NCBI GenBank assembly: GCA_963204915.1 | Contig: CAUJHS010000080.1 | Location: 1-64,000, forward strand | Reading direction: 5' to 3' | DNA length: 64,000 bases | DNA from: Planctomycetota bacterium | Lineage (GTDB): Bacteria > Planctomycetota > Planctomycetia > Pirellulales > Pirellulaceae | Shown here: piece after piece, positions 9,391-18,726 of the stretch | How the letters are laid out: every line of letters starts with the position of its first letter | Numbering within the stretch: the stretch's first letter is position 1 | Translations under genes and position numbers: made by a program | Notes under the pieces: model-generated | Told to the model about the DNA's origin: nothing | The model's input: the letters and a program-made list of their open reading frames with translations, nothing else | The model's database searches: none

Positions 9391-10350
9391 ATGTTGCTCC
9401 CAAATCCTCAACCGAGAATAACACGACGCTCGTTTCTCGCGGCCGCCGCCCTCACGACGATGGCGTCGACGGGTTGTGTCGGCGGAGGACCGTCGACGGA
9501 GCCGGAACGCGTGTGGGGTGGGCACGGCGTGACCAACGGCAAGTTTTATCGGCCACGCGCGATGACACTTGGCCCCGACGATGAGCTTTACATTGTTGAC
9601 ATGACCGGACGAATTCAGGTATTCACCCCCCAAGGCGAATTCATCCGCGACTGGCGCACGCCCACCATCGCACAAGGCAAACCTTCAGGGTTGGCGTTCG
9701 ATCAAGAGGGCCGGTTGATGGTGGCCGACACCCATTATTTCCGCGTGTTGTTCTACACGCCGGAAGGTCAACTCTTGGAGGATCGTACGATTGGCGGCGT
9801 TAACGGCCATGGACCGGGCGAATTCAACTTCGTCACCCACGCTCGGCAAGACTCCCTCGGCAATTACTATGTGGCCGAGTATGGCGAATACGACCGCGTA
9901 CAGAAGTTCTCGCCCCAGCGAGAGTTTATATGCCAATGGGGCGGACATGGCGAGGAAGTGGGGCAGTTTATTCGTCCTCAAAAGATGGCCATCGACGAAC
10001 AAAACCATATCTGGGTGACCGACGCGTGCAACCATCGGATTCAAGTGTTTGACGCCTCGGGCGATCAACCGCAGTTGGTCAAAGTCTGGGGTCGGCAGGG
10101 GCGCCAATTAGGTGATTTGTGTTATCCTTATGATCTCGCGCTCGACGGTCAGGGTCATGTCTACGTGTGCGAGTTCGGCAACCATCGCGTGCAGAAGCTA
10201 ACGCTCGACGGCCAGCCTGTCGGAAGTTGGGGAGTGCAAGGCCGCCGTGCGGGCCAGTTGCATAATCCCTGGGCGCTAGCGCTGGATCGTGGCGGGCGCG
10301 TCCATGTGCTGGATACCTATAACCACCGTGTGCAAACCATTCGGCTGTGA
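9391..10350 (+). CDS. NHL-repeat protein, Tat-exported lipoprotein
   Basis: A 319-residue six-bladed beta-propeller protein. The N-terminus reads ITRRSFLAAAALTTMASTGC: a twin-arginine motif (TRRSF, residues 11-15) followed by a lipobox with Cys29, so it should be folded before export by the Tat system and then lipid-anchored. NHL blades recur as GxFxRPRAMTLGPDDELYIVD, GPGEFNFVTHA, GQFIRPQKMAIDEQNHIWVTD, GDLCYPYDLALDGQGHVYV and GQLHNPWALALDRGGRVHVLD. Each ends in a HRVQ-type strand (NHRIQVF, NHRVQKL, NHRVQTI). Such propellers bind proteins or ligands; no enzyme residues were recognised. An in-frame codon 12 positions upstream would displace the signal peptide, so the ATG at 9391 was chosen. 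The gene lies upstream of the MoxR/VWA block but 152 bases apart. Confidence 0.85.
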   Translation: MLLPNPQPRITRRSFLAAAALTTMASTGCVGGGPSTEPERVWGGHGVTNGKFYRPRAMTLGPDDELYIVDMTGRIQVFTPQGEFIRDWRTPTIAQGKPSGLAFDQEGRLMVADTHYFRVLFYTPEGQLLEDRTIGGVNGHGPGEFNFVTHARQDSLGNYYVAEYGEYDRVQKFSPQREFICQWGGHGEEVGQFIRPQKMAIDEQNHIWVTDACNHRIQVFDASGDQPQLVKVWGRQGRQLGDLCYPYDLALDGQGHVYVCEFGNHRVQKLTLDGQPVGSWGVQGRRAGQLHNPWALALDRGGRVHVLDTYNHRVQTIRL

Positions 10351-10502
10351 ACTCGTAGCAATCGTGATAACTCATCGACTCGGGGAAACGTGACGCGCCC
10401 TGAAAACAAGGATTCCAAGACCGTTCGCGTGATACGGGCTGTTTTTGCGTTTCCCCTACATTGCGTCTTAGATCGAAATACGAGGTTGAGCAGGAATCGG
10501 CC

Positions 10503-13500
10503 ATGTTCGATCAATTGAAACAGCTCGCCTTTGCGGCGCCGTGGTGGCTCTGGCTCCTTGGGCTGGCGCTGTGCCTGACCGGTTCCTTTGCGTTGGCCGG
10601 AAAAGGACGCGCCGGCCGGGCTCTCTCTTGGGTGCTGGCGGGGCTAACGTTTGTCGGCGCCATCGCCTTTTCCGTGGTCGTCATCATAGACATGGGGTGG
10701 AACCTTGGTTTTGACTCGCCCTGGTGGCTCCTGTTGCTGTTGCTGATTCCCGTGATTTGGGCTTTCAGTTATCGCAGTCTGGCTGGACTGGGGCGGTTTC
10801 GGCGTCCCTTTGCGATCGGCTTGCGATCGCTGGTGCTGTTGCTCCTTGTGCTGTGTCTGGCCGAGGCCCAATTACTCAAGACCAGCGAGAAGCTGACGGT
10901 CATGTATCTCTTGGACCAGTCCGAGAGCGTACCGTTGCCGCGGCGCGAAGCGATGATGAGTTACGTCATTCGCGAAGTGGCCAAGCACCGCAACCCGGAC
11001 CGCGAAGACGCTGCCGGAGTGATCATCTTTGGCCGAGAAGCAAAGATCGAAAGCGCTCCGCTCTCGGATGACATTCCGTCGGTCGGGAAGATCGAAGGCT
11101 TAGTTGATCTGCGCGTGGACGCGACCAACCTGGAAGCCGCGCTCAAGCTCGCGCAAGCCACGTTTCCCGAAGACACGGCCAAGCGCGTCGTGATTGTGAC
11201 CGATGGGAACGAGAATATCGGCAACGCGCGCGAAGTGGCCCGGCTGTTGACGGATAAAAGCATCGCCATTGACGTCGTGCCCATTCTGCTGGACGCCCGA
11301 GCCGAAGTGGCGGTGGAAAAGGTGGCCATGCCCGTCGAGGTTCGCAAAGATCAACCGCTGGAAACACGTGTGGTGGTGAACAACTACGCCGGGCAAACGG
11401 CCGAAGACGGCGGTATGGTGCGCGGCCGTTTGAAGCTCACCCGCCGCCTGGGCGCCAGCGATGAAACCTTGAGCGAACAAGAGGTCGATCTGAGTCCCGG
11501 AAAAAATGTGTTTCGTTTCCGGCATGAGATCGCCGAATCGGGCGTGTACACCTATCAGGCCGACTTTACGCCGACGGACGCCGACGACGATTTGCTCACG
11601 CAAAACAACCGCGCCACGGCGTTCACGCAAGTGCGCGGTCAAGGCCGCGTGTTGTTGATTGAAGATTGGGCGAATCGCGGCCGGTTTGATTACCTGGCCA
11701 GTCGTTTACGGCAAAATGGCATCGATGTCACGATTCAAGGCAGCGACCAGCTGTTTACTAGTCTTGCCGAGCTGCAGGGGTTTGACTCGGTGATCTTGGC
11801 CGACGTTCCCCGGTCCAGCGGCGAAGACGCCGGCAACGTGACGAACTTTAGCGATGAGCAAATTGAAATGCTCGTGCGCAACACCGAGACTGGCTGCGGG
11901 CTGATCATGGTCGGCGGCGAAAGTAGCTTCGGCGCCGGCGGGTGGTCGAACACCGAGTTGGAAAAAGCCATGCCGGTCGACTTTCAAATCAAGAACGCCA
12001 AGATTCAAGCGGTCGGCGCGCTGGTGCTGATGATGCACGCCTCGGAAATGGCCGAGGGGAACTACTGGCAAAAGGTCACCGCACGCGAAGCAATCAAAGC
12101 CCTGGGACCGATGGACTACGCCGGTTTGATTCATTGGGGCCCCGCAGGCACCGACCAATGGCTTTGGGGCGCGCCACAAGGTTTAGTGCGTGTCTCGAAC
12201 CGGCGGCAAACCATGCTGGCCCGGCTCGACCGTATGCAGCCTGGCGATATGCCGCAATTCGACCCGGCCATGCGCATGACATTGGCGGCGTTCAACCGGG
12301 TGAATGCGTCGATCAAACACGCCATCATCATTAGCGACGGCGATCCGTCGCAGCCGCGCCAATCAACGCTCAATGGCTTCGTCGCCGGTAAGATCAAAAT
12401 CAGCACGGTGGCCGTCGGTGCGCACGGGGCCGCGGGACATAAGACGTTACAGTCGATCGCCACGCAAACCGGCGGCAAGTATTACGTGGTGACGAATCCC
12501 AAAGCACTGCCGCGCATTTACCAGCGCGAAGCGCGCCGCGTGGCCCGGCCCTTGATTTATGAACCCGACGGGGGCGTAACGCCTCAAATCGTCTATCCGC
12601 ACGAAATGCTTAACGGCATCGAAGGCGCGATGCCGCCCATCAAAGGCTTTGTGCTGACGACAGTGAAGGAGAATCCGCTGGTCGAAGTTTCGATTCGTTC
12701 GCCCAAACCGGCCGACAATGTGAACAACACGATTCTGGCCAGTTGGACCTACGGCGTGGGTCGCGCCGTCGCCTTTACCAGTGACGCCGGTGTGAAGTGG
12801 ACCGATACTTGGACCGGCTGGGAAAACTACGACAAATTCTGGTCGCAAATGGTTCGCTGGTCGATGCGGCCCTCGGGCGATCAAGGCAAGTTCACCGTCT
12901 CTACGGACTACAAAGACGGCAAAGTGCAGGTCGTCGTCACAGCGCTGGATAAGAACGATGAATTCCTCAACTTTCTGGACTTGAGCGCCACGATCATTGG
13001 CCCGGACTTGAAAACGTTTGAACTCGACATTAACCAAACGGCGCCGGGCCGTTACGTGGGCGAGTTCGATGCGCCGGCCGATGGAAACTACTTCGTCAAC
13101 ATCACCGCGCCGGGCGACCCCAACGCGGAGGATCCTCGGCCCAGTATGCTCATGGCGGGCGTGAATGTGCCGTATTCACAAGAGTACCGCGACCGAGAAT
13201 CGAATCTAGCCTTGGTCACCGCGCTGGCGCGCATGACTCCGAAAGACGGCGAGCCGGGGCTGATCATTCAAGGCGAAATGGCCCCCGGCAAGATGGATCA
13301 ACTGCTCGAAGCCGACACCTTCCGGCACAATCTGCCCAAGGCCCGCAGCAGTCAGGATGTATGGCCGCTGCTGGTGCTTGTGGCGGCGTGCTTGTTCTTC
13401 TTCGATGTGGCCGTGCGTCGGATCCAATTCGGTTTGGAATGGGCGCGGCCGGCGGTGAACTGGGTGCGCGAGAAAGTATTTCATCGCGAGAAACTCGAAG

Positions 13501-13769
13501 CGCCCGATGATCGGCTGGAACGCCTGCGGCAGCGTAAGGCGGCGGTTTCGACAAGTTTGGACGAACGCCGCGCCGCCGCCCGGTTTGAACCCCAGCCCGA
13601 TGAGCAAGCCGTCGATCTGGACCGCGTCGTCGAAGAAGTCTCCGGAGCCCGGCCCGACGCACCACCCCCGCGGGCCGCGCCAACGCCAACTCCCAGCAGC
13701 GAAGAAGAAGACAGCTACACCTCGCGCTTGATGAAAGCCAAGCAACAAGCGTTCAAGAAGAAGGACTGA
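10503..13769 (+). CDS. VWA / glutamine-amidotransferase-like membrane protein
   Basis: A 1088-residue membrane protein of the MoxR-associated type. Four hydrophobic segments occupy about 12-32, 42-63, 73-90 and 104-122. A von Willebrand A domain starts at LTVMYLLDQSES with the MIDAS-type D138-x-S-x-S and continues to RVVIVTDGNENIGN. A region from GQGRVLLIEDWANRGRFDYL through CGLIMVGGESSFGAGGW resembles the class I glutamine-amidotransferase-like (ThuA-like) fold. A second VWA-like stretch begins at GALVLMMHASEMA, where the expected MIDAS Asp is replaced by His. One more membrane segment (WPLLVLVAACLFFFDVAV) precedes a charged tail. The ATG at 10503 follows a GAGCAGGAA leader. It heads the moxR / DUF58 / VWA block. 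Such proteins are thought to act with MoxR ATPases in envelope processes; the specific role is unknown. Confidence 0.85.
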   Translation: MFDQLKQLAFAAPWWLWLLGLALCLTGSFALAGKGRAGRALSWVLAGLTFVGAIAFSVVVIIDMGWNLGFDSPWWLLLLLLIPVIWAFSYRSLAGLGRFRRPFAIGLRSLVLLLLVLCLAEAQLLKTSEKLTVMYLLDQSESVPLPRREAMMSYVIREVAKHRNPDREDAAGVIIFGREAKIESAPLSDDIPSVGKIEGLVDLRVDATNLEAALKLAQATFPEDTAKRVVIVTDGNENIGNAREVARLLTDKSIAIDVVPILLDARAEVAVEKVAMPVEVRKDQPLETRVVVNNYAGQTAEDGGMVRGRLKLTRRLGASDETLSEQEVDLSPGKNVFRFRHEIAESGVYTYQADFTPTDADDDLLTQNNRATAFTQVRGQGRVLLIEDWANRGRFDYLASRLRQNGIDVTIQGSDQLFTSLAELQGFDSVILADVPRSSGEDAGNVTNFSDEQIEMLVRNTETGCGLIMVGGESSFGAGGWSNTELEKAMPVDFQIKNAKIQAVGALVLMMHASEMAEGNYWQKVTAREAIKALGPMDYAGLIHWGPAGTDQWLWGAPQGLVRVSNRRQTMLARLDRMQPGDMPQFDPAMRMTLAAFNRVNASIKHAIIISDGDPSQPRQSTLNGFVAGKIKISTVAVGAHGAAGHKTLQSIATQTGGKYYVVTNPKALPRIYQREARRVARPLIYEPDGGVTPQIVYPHEMLNGIEGAMPPIKGFVLTTVKENPLVEVSIRSPKPADNVNNTILASWTYGVGRAVAFTSDAGVKWTDTWTGWENYDKFWSQMVRWSMRPSGDQGKFTVSTDYKDGKVQVVVTALDKNDEFLNFLDLSATIIGPDLKTFELDINQTAPGRYVGEFDAPADGNYFVNITAPGDPNAEDPRPSMLMAGVNVPYSQEYRDRESNLALVTALARMTPKDGEPGLIIQGEMAPGKMDQLLEADTFRHNLPKARSSQDVWPLLVLVAACLFFFDVAVRRIQFGLEWARPAVNWVREKVFHREKLEAPDDRLERLRQRKAAVSTSLDERRAAARFEPQPDEQAVDLDRVVEEVSGARPDAPPPRAAPTPTPSSEEEDSYTSRLMKAKQQAFKKKD

Positions 13770-13923
13770 TCTACCACCCAGGGCGCCGCCCTGCCGACGT
13801 TTTCATGCGGCATGCTCCGGGCGACGAAGGGGCAAGGCAAGTTCGCGAAAATCTCCTCATCACCGTTAAGCTACAAAGCACGACCGGTTCCCCAGGCCGG
13901 AACTATCAACACAAGGATCTCCT

Positions 13924-14955
13924 ATGAGCGTTGGCGAGTCGATGCAACACCAGGCGGAAGAGTTCCGCGCGCGCTACGGCGCCATTCGAGAGCAAATCGG
14001 CCGCGTCATCGTCGGCCATGACGATATCGTGCATGGCGTGTTGGCCTGCATGTTCATCGGCGGGCACTGCCTGCTGGAAGGCGTTCCGGGCCTCGGCAAA
14101 ACGCTGCTGGTGCGCACGTTGGCCCAGGCTCTCGATCTGAAGTTCAACCGCATTCAGTTCACGCCCGACCTGATGCCGTCCGACATTCTCGGTACGAACA
14201 TGGTGGTCGAAACGCCTGAAGGCCGCCGCGTGTTCGAGTTCCAACAAGGCCCGATCTTCACGCAAATCTGCCTGGCGGATGAAATTAACCGAGCTACGCC
14301 CAAAACACAGTCGGCCATGCTCGAAACGATGCAGGAGTTTACCGTCACCATTGCTGGCAAGAAGTATGAACTCGAACGGCCGTTTTTCGTACTCGCCACG
14401 CAAAACCCCATTGAGCAGGAAGGCACGTATCCGCTTCCCGAGGCGCAGCTCGACCGCTTTCTATTCAAGCTTGTGGTCGGATACTCCAGCCGCGAAGAGT
14501 TAGCCACAATCGTCGATCGCACGACGCGCGGCGTGAGCGTACAGCCCGAGAAAGTGATGGACGGCCACGAAATTCTCAAATGGCAAAAACTCATTCGCGA
14601 CGTCATCCTCGCGCAGCATGTACAGGACTACATCGTGCGGCTGACGCTCGCCACGCATCCGGACGGGCCGTTTGCGCTACCGATCACCAATCAATATCTA
14701 CGCTGGGGCAGCAGTCCGCGCGGCGCGCAAACGCTGGCGCTCGCCGCCAAGGTGCGGGCTTTGCTCGAAGGCCGGTACAATGTGAGTTTTGAGGACGTGC
14801 GCCGCGTGTACCTACCCGCCATGCGGCACCGCGTGATTCCGAACTTCGAGGCCCAGGCCGAGGGCGTCGACACCGACCAGATACTGCTCGACATTCTCGA
14901 ACGCTTGCCCGAGAAGGGCGACACCGTTCCCGTCGCGGCGGTCGTAGCGAAGTAA
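13924..14955 (+). CDS. moxR: MoxR-family AAA+ ATPase
   Basis: A 343-residue cytoplasmic AAA+ ATPase, the normal length for MoxR. Walker A is GVPGLGKT (53-60) and Walker B is ICLADE (115-120), followed by INRATPKTQSAMLETMQE. Sensor 1 is in LATQNPIEQEGTYPLPEAQLDRF, the most conserved MoxR block. The C-terminal AAA lid includes SPRGAQTLALAAKVRALLEGR. MoxR proteins act as chaperone-like partners of VWA proteins encoded beside them. Here the partners are the DUF58 and VWA membrane proteins upstream and downstream. An AAGGA sequence precedes the ATG. The expected close linkage to the DUF58 gene is broken by about 590 bases holding a small orphan gene. Confidence 0.95.
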   Translation: MSVGESMQHQAEEFRARYGAIREQIGRVIVGHDDIVHGVLACMFIGGHCLLEGVPGLGKTLLVRTLAQALDLKFNRIQFTPDLMPSDILGTNMVVETPEGRRVFEFQQGPIFTQICLADEINRATPKTQSAMLETMQEFTVTIAGKKYELERPFFVLATQNPIEQEGTYPLPEAQLDRFLFKLVVGYSSREELATIVDRTTRGVSVQPEKVMDGHEILKWQKLIRDVILAQHVQDYIVRLTLATHPDGPFALPITNQYLRWGSSPRGAQTLALAAKVRALLEGRYNVSFEDVRRVYLPAMRHRVIPNFEAQAEGVDTDQILLDILERLPEKGDTVPVAAVVAK

Positions 14956-14978
14956 AGAATCTCGATCAAAAGATTTTG

Positions 14979-15502
14979 GACAGGAGGTAACCGAGGAAAC
15001 AAGAGATTTGAAAAGCGTCGAATTTCTTATTCAGTTCTCCTTTATTTCCGCCTGTTCGAAACTTAACGTTTCGGCGTAAAGCATGGAGCAAAGCGAGGCG
15101 CTTACCGAATCGCATGATGGCCAATGAACTGCCCGATGTATTGTTATGGTGCTTTGCGGATTCTAGGGTTAGTTTGGAATCGTATTCGCGAGAATCAAGG
15201 CGGCTTGTATTTCGGGTTGAAAAGGAGATAGGGCTGGAAGTGGGCTTGATTACCTTTCAGGACGTTTCGTTCATCACTACCGCCGAAAGTTTCTCGGGCG
15301 ATGGCATAAACGCGGTTCCCTTTTCCGAATTGACCAGAGAGTTTTACGCACGGTATCCGGCATGCCGCGACTCCGTCGAGTCAGACGATATCGCGTTCCA
15401 GTTTTATGACCAAGAAGGCTCAATACACACGGTCGTCGCGAAGACGATCCAGTACAAAAAGCTTACATGATCACTACTTGAGCTCTGTTACTCCTCGTTC
15501 AC
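14979..15502. repeat. possible cassette ends: inverted GTAACnGAG purine-rich motifs
   Basis: GTAACCGAG (14987-14995, plus strand) and GTAACAGAG (15483-15491, minus strand) face each other in purine-rich surroundings and enclose the small orphan gene. The similarity is short, extending only into a shared AGGAG-like flank. The flanks are AT-rich compared with the surrounding operon. This pattern could mark the ends of an inserted element, but no target duplication was found. Confidence 0.3.
15114..15470 (+). CDS. orphan hypothetical protein inserted in the moxR operon
   Basis: A 118-residue acidic protein that I do not recognise. It has no signal peptide or membrane segment. The pattern of alternating hydrophobic and polar residues (RRLVFRVEKEIGLEVGLITFQDVSFITT, SDDIAFQFYDQEGSIHTVVAKTI) suggests a small beta-rich alpha/beta fold. 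Base composition is visibly more AT-rich than the flanking genes and codon use is less biased, which suggests later arrival. Two ATG codons lie at the start (15114 and 15117) and neither has a strong ribosome binding site. It sits between moxR and the DUF58 gene, which are normally adjacent. Size and composition would also fit a contact-dependent immunity or DUF protein, but nothing in the sequence proves that. Confidence 0.6.
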   Translation: MMANELPDVLLWCFADSRVSLESYSRESRRLVFRVEKEIGLEVGLITFQDVSFITTAESFSGDGINAVPFSELTREFYARYPACRDSVESDDIAFQFYDQEGSIHTVVAKTIQYKKLT

Positions 15503-15547
15503 TTCTTTTTAGTTTTTTATTCTTTTAACTAGTACCGACAGACCCGC

Positions 15548-16444
15548 ATGACCACTGCCGAAGCCGCCGCCCAACTTTTGCCGCCTAGTCTCCTGGTGCA
15601 ATTGGAGCGCATGGAGCTCGTAAGCCGCAAGATCTTTCGCGGCCGCATGAAGGGCGAGCGCCGCAGCAAGCGCAAAGGGCAAAGCGTCGAGTTCTCCGAC
15701 TTTCGCAACTACGTTCCCGGCGACGACCTGCGGTTTATTGACTGGAACCTGTTTGCCCGACTGGACAAGCTCTTCCTCAAGCTATTCCTGGAAGAAGAAG
15801 ACTTGCACTTCTACGCCTTGATCGACGCCAGTACGTCGATGGACTTTGGCGATCCCACCAAGCTGCAATACGCCAAGCAACTGGCCGCAGCGCTCGGCTT
15901 TGTCGGGCTGTGCCGTGCGGACCGTGTGAAGATCGAGTCCCTGGGTGCGCCGCTGCGTAGTCCTGGCCCGGTCCTGCGCGGACGCAAAAGCCTGTGGCGC
16001 ATGCTCGAATACCTGGATGGCGTGCAGCCGGGCGAGAACATCTCGCTGGAGCAAGGCGTGCGGAACTTCGTCCTGCGTAACAGCGGCAAGGGCATCGTCG
16101 TATTAATTACCGATCTGATGGATAAGCACGGTTACGAGAACGCCCTGCGGCTGCTCCTGGCTCAGCAACTCGACATCTACGTTATTCACATTCTGTCGCC
16201 CGAAGAATTGAACCCCGAGCTTAAGGGGGACTTGCGGCTAGTCGATTGTGAAGATGAAGACGTGGCCGAAGTGACCGTCAGCCGACCGCTGTTAGAACGC
16301 TATCAGCGTACGCTGGCGGCGTTCATCAATGGGGCGAAAGAGTATTGCACGCGCCGCGGAATCATGTATCTGATGACGAGCACCGATAACCCCGTCGAGA
16401 CGCTCGTTTCAAGCTACCTAAGACAACGCGGACTGGTGCGCTAA
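15548..16444 (+). CDS. DUF58 / VWA-like protein of the MoxR cluster
   Basis: A 298-residue cytoplasmic protein. The DUF58 signature FSDFRNYVPGDDLRFIDWN spans residues 49-67, preceded by a basic stretch (RRSKRKGQ). It is followed by a VWA-type MIDAS start LIDASTSM (91-98) and the later VLITDLMD segment. DUF58 proteins are the standard partners of MoxR ATPases, and related to BatB-type proteins. The length is normal and the protein appears complete. It lies downstream of moxR on the same strand, although separated by the orphan gene, and 131 bases before the next VWA membrane protein. Its molecular activity is not established; metal-dependent protein binding through the VWA fold is the family expectation. 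Confidence 0.92.
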   Translation: MTTAEAAAQLLPPSLLVQLERMELVSRKIFRGRMKGERRSKRKGQSVEFSDFRNYVPGDDLRFIDWNLFARLDKLFLKLFLEEEDLHFYALIDASTSMDFGDPTKLQYAKQLAAALGFVGLCRADRVKIESLGAPLRSPGPVLRGRKSLWRMLEYLDGVQPGENISLEQGVRNFVLRNSGKGIVVLITDLMDKHGYENALRLLLAQQLDIYVIHILSPEELNPELKGDLRLVDCEDEDVAEVTVSRPLLERYQRTLAAFINGAKEYCTRRGIMYLMTSTDNPVETLVSSYLRQRGLVR

Positions 16445-16575
16445 CGAGGGCGAACCGCCAGCCTGGTACGAGGTATTGGCGTCCTGACGTTTAAGTTCGA
16501 ACACCCACATTCCTTGCCCTTTCGAAACGCGCAACCCGTTGGGATTGCGGTTCAACAAAAATCACGAAATTGCCC

Positions 16576-18657
16576 ATGCTGGCCCAAACTTTTAGCAACC
16601 CCTTGAGCTGGTTTAACCTTCCGCCAGCGGCGGGCTGGGCGCTGTGGGGTGTTGCACTGGCGGGGCTGCTCGGTTCCATCCTGCTGCTTTACTTTCTTAA
16701 GCTCAAGCGGCAACCGGTCGAGGTGCCCAGCACCTACTTGTGGCATCGCACGATCGAAGACCTGCACGTCAATTCGATCTGGCAACGCTTGCGGCAAAGC
16801 CTGCTGCTGTTCCTGCAATTGCTTCTCATTCTGCTGGCGATGCTCGCGCTGATTCGGCCTGGTTGGCGCGGTCAAAGGCTCGTGGGCGAACGGCTCGTTT
16901 TTCTGATTGATACTTCAGCCAGCATGGCCGCCACCGATGTGCGACCCACGCGGCTGGCGGAAGCCAAACGCCGCATTGCCGAGATGGTCGACCAGATGAG
17001 CGCCGACCAGGTCGCCATGCTCATCAGCTTTTCCGATGTCGCCCGGGTCGAGCAATCGTTTACCAACAGCCGCCGCGACCTACGCGCGGCGCTTGCCACA
17101 GTTCAGCCGACCGACCGCCTGAGTGACTTGGACGAAGCCCTGCGCGCCGCCTCTGGGTTGGCTAACCCTGGCCGTACCGCCTTTGAAGAAGGCGACACCC
17201 AAGTGGCCGAAGCTCAGCCCGCGACGTTGTACATCTTCAGCGACGGCGGGTTCGGCGCTGTGCCGAATTTCCAACTGGGAAACCTCACGCCGGTCTACGT
17301 GCCGATGGGAACTGGTCTTCCCAATGACGACACCGCCCCGAGTAACGTCGCGGTGGTCGCGTTCAGTACGGAGCGCAACACGGAACGGCCGGACCAAACG
17401 CAAGCTTTCGCGCGACTGCAAAACTTTGGCGCCGAGGACGCCAAGGTTGAGGTCGCGTTTCACCTGAATAACGAACCCATCGACTTTGCGCAGCTCACCG
17501 TCCCTGCGGGCGGCGCCGCAGGAGTTGAATTTGAAAGGGGCGAGCTGGAGTCGGCCGAGTTGAAACTCGTGGTGCAGCATGACGATCATCTCAAGCTTGA
17601 TAACTCTGCCTACGTGGCTGTGAACAATCCGCGTCGGGCGAAGGTGCTTGTCGTAACCCCGCGGAACGACGCGCTGGAACTGGTCCTGAGCACCGAGGAA
17701 TCGGCCAAGGTGGCCGATGTCACTTTTCAAACGCCCGACGTGTTGCCGCCCAAGCAGCCGGGCGCCACGCTTTCGGAAGCGCAAAAACAATATCAAACCG
17801 CCGCACTCTCTGGAGCGTACGACCTGATCATTTACGACCAATGCGCCCCCGACGCCATGCCGCAAGCGAGTACGCTGTTCATTGGCAGTCTTCCTCCGGC
17901 GGAAGGCTGGTCGGCGGGGCCGATGCAGGCAAAGCCATTGATTATTGACGTTGATCGCACGCATCCGCTCATGCAACTGGTGGGCATGGACAACGTCGAC
18001 ATTGTGGAAGGTTACCGCGTGACCGGGCCGATGGGCTCAACGGTGCTCATCGATGCGGCCATCGGACCGGAAACGGAGAGCGCTTCGATTTTTGTTGTTG
18101 GTCCTCGGCAGGGCTTTGAAGACGCCGTGATGGGCTTTGAACTGTTCGGCTTTGACGACCAAGGCGAGTATTACGTCAACACGAACTGGATGACGCGTCT
18201 CAGCTTCCCGCTGTTTATGAAGAACGTAATCGAATACCTGGGAGGCAGCCGCGGCGCGCTCGCGACCCAAAGCGTGCAGCCTGGCCAGACCGTCACCTTG
18301 CGGGCCGACGTCCCCGCCGACAAAGCCTACATCACACGGCCCGACGGCCGCACGGTCGAAGTGCTGCGCGAAGGGCAAAACGCCTTCACCTTCAGCGATA
18401 CCGATCGGCTCGGCTTCTATGAGTTCCGCCTCAAACGCGACGACAAAGACCCGGCACAACGTTTCGCCGTCAACCTGTTCGACACGCGAGAAAGCAACCT
18501 CACCCCGCAGCCTGAATTGAAGATTAGCCACACGAACGTGAAAGGCAGCGCCGCCTGGGAGCCTGCTCGACAGGAGTTGTGGAAATGGATTCTCCTGCTC
18601 GCGCTAGGCATTCTCTTGTTCGAGTGGTACGTCTACAACAAACGCGTGTACCTCTAG
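16576..18657 (+). CDS. BatA-type VWA membrane protein
   Basis: A 693-residue membrane protein. The N-terminal BatA module has two membrane segments (about 20-42 and 74-95) around the motif LKLKRQPVEVPSTYLW. The VWA domain begins with RLVFLIDTSASM, giving the complete MIDAS D112-x-S-x-S, and continues with ATLYIFSDGGFGAVP. A large beta-rich periplasmic-type region follows, then a last membrane segment (WKWILLLALGILLFEWYV) before a short basic tail. The ATG at 16576 is used; the frame is open a little further with a TTG. It ends the moxR / DUF58 / VWA block and is convergent with the next gene. It probably forms a membrane complex with the DUF58 protein under MoxR control. Confidence 0.88.
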   Translation: MLAQTFSNPLSWFNLPPAAGWALWGVALAGLLGSILLLYFLKLKRQPVEVPSTYLWHRTIEDLHVNSIWQRLRQSLLLFLQLLLILLAMLALIRPGWRGQRLVGERLVFLIDTSASMAATDVRPTRLAEAKRRIAEMVDQMSADQVAMLISFSDVARVEQSFTNSRRDLRAALATVQPTDRLSDLDEALRAASGLANPGRTAFEEGDTQVAEAQPATLYIFSDGGFGAVPNFQLGNLTPVYVPMGTGLPNDDTAPSNVAVVAFSTERNTERPDQTQAFARLQNFGAEDAKVEVAFHLNNEPIDFAQLTVPAGGAAGVEFERGELESAELKLVVQHDDHLKLDNSAYVAVNNPRRAKVLVVTPRNDALELVLSTEESAKVADVTFQTPDVLPPKQPGATLSEAQKQYQTAALSGAYDLIIYDQCAPDAMPQASTLFIGSLPPAEGWSAGPMQAKPLIIDVDRTHPLMQLVGMDNVDIVEGYRVTGPMGSTVLIDAAIGPETESASIFVVGPRQGFEDAVMGFELFGFDDQGEYYVNTNWMTRLSFPLFMKNVIEYLGGSRGALATQSVQPGQTVTLRADVPADKAYITRPDGRTVEVLREGQNAFTFSDTDRLGFYEFRLKRDDKDPAQRFAVNLFDTRESNLTPQPELKISHTNVKGSAAWEPARQELWKWILLLALGILLFEWYVYNKRVYL

Positions 18658-18726
18658 AAAGGCTCGAATCTCGAGCGCGGGTGCCGCTGACTTGACAAAC
18701 CCTTCTTGCCGTCATGCGGCGCCGGG

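Noticed and set aside
18662-18676. Short GCTCGA/TCGAGC stem between convergent genes
   Set aside because: Only six base pairs and no U-tract, so not called as a terminator.
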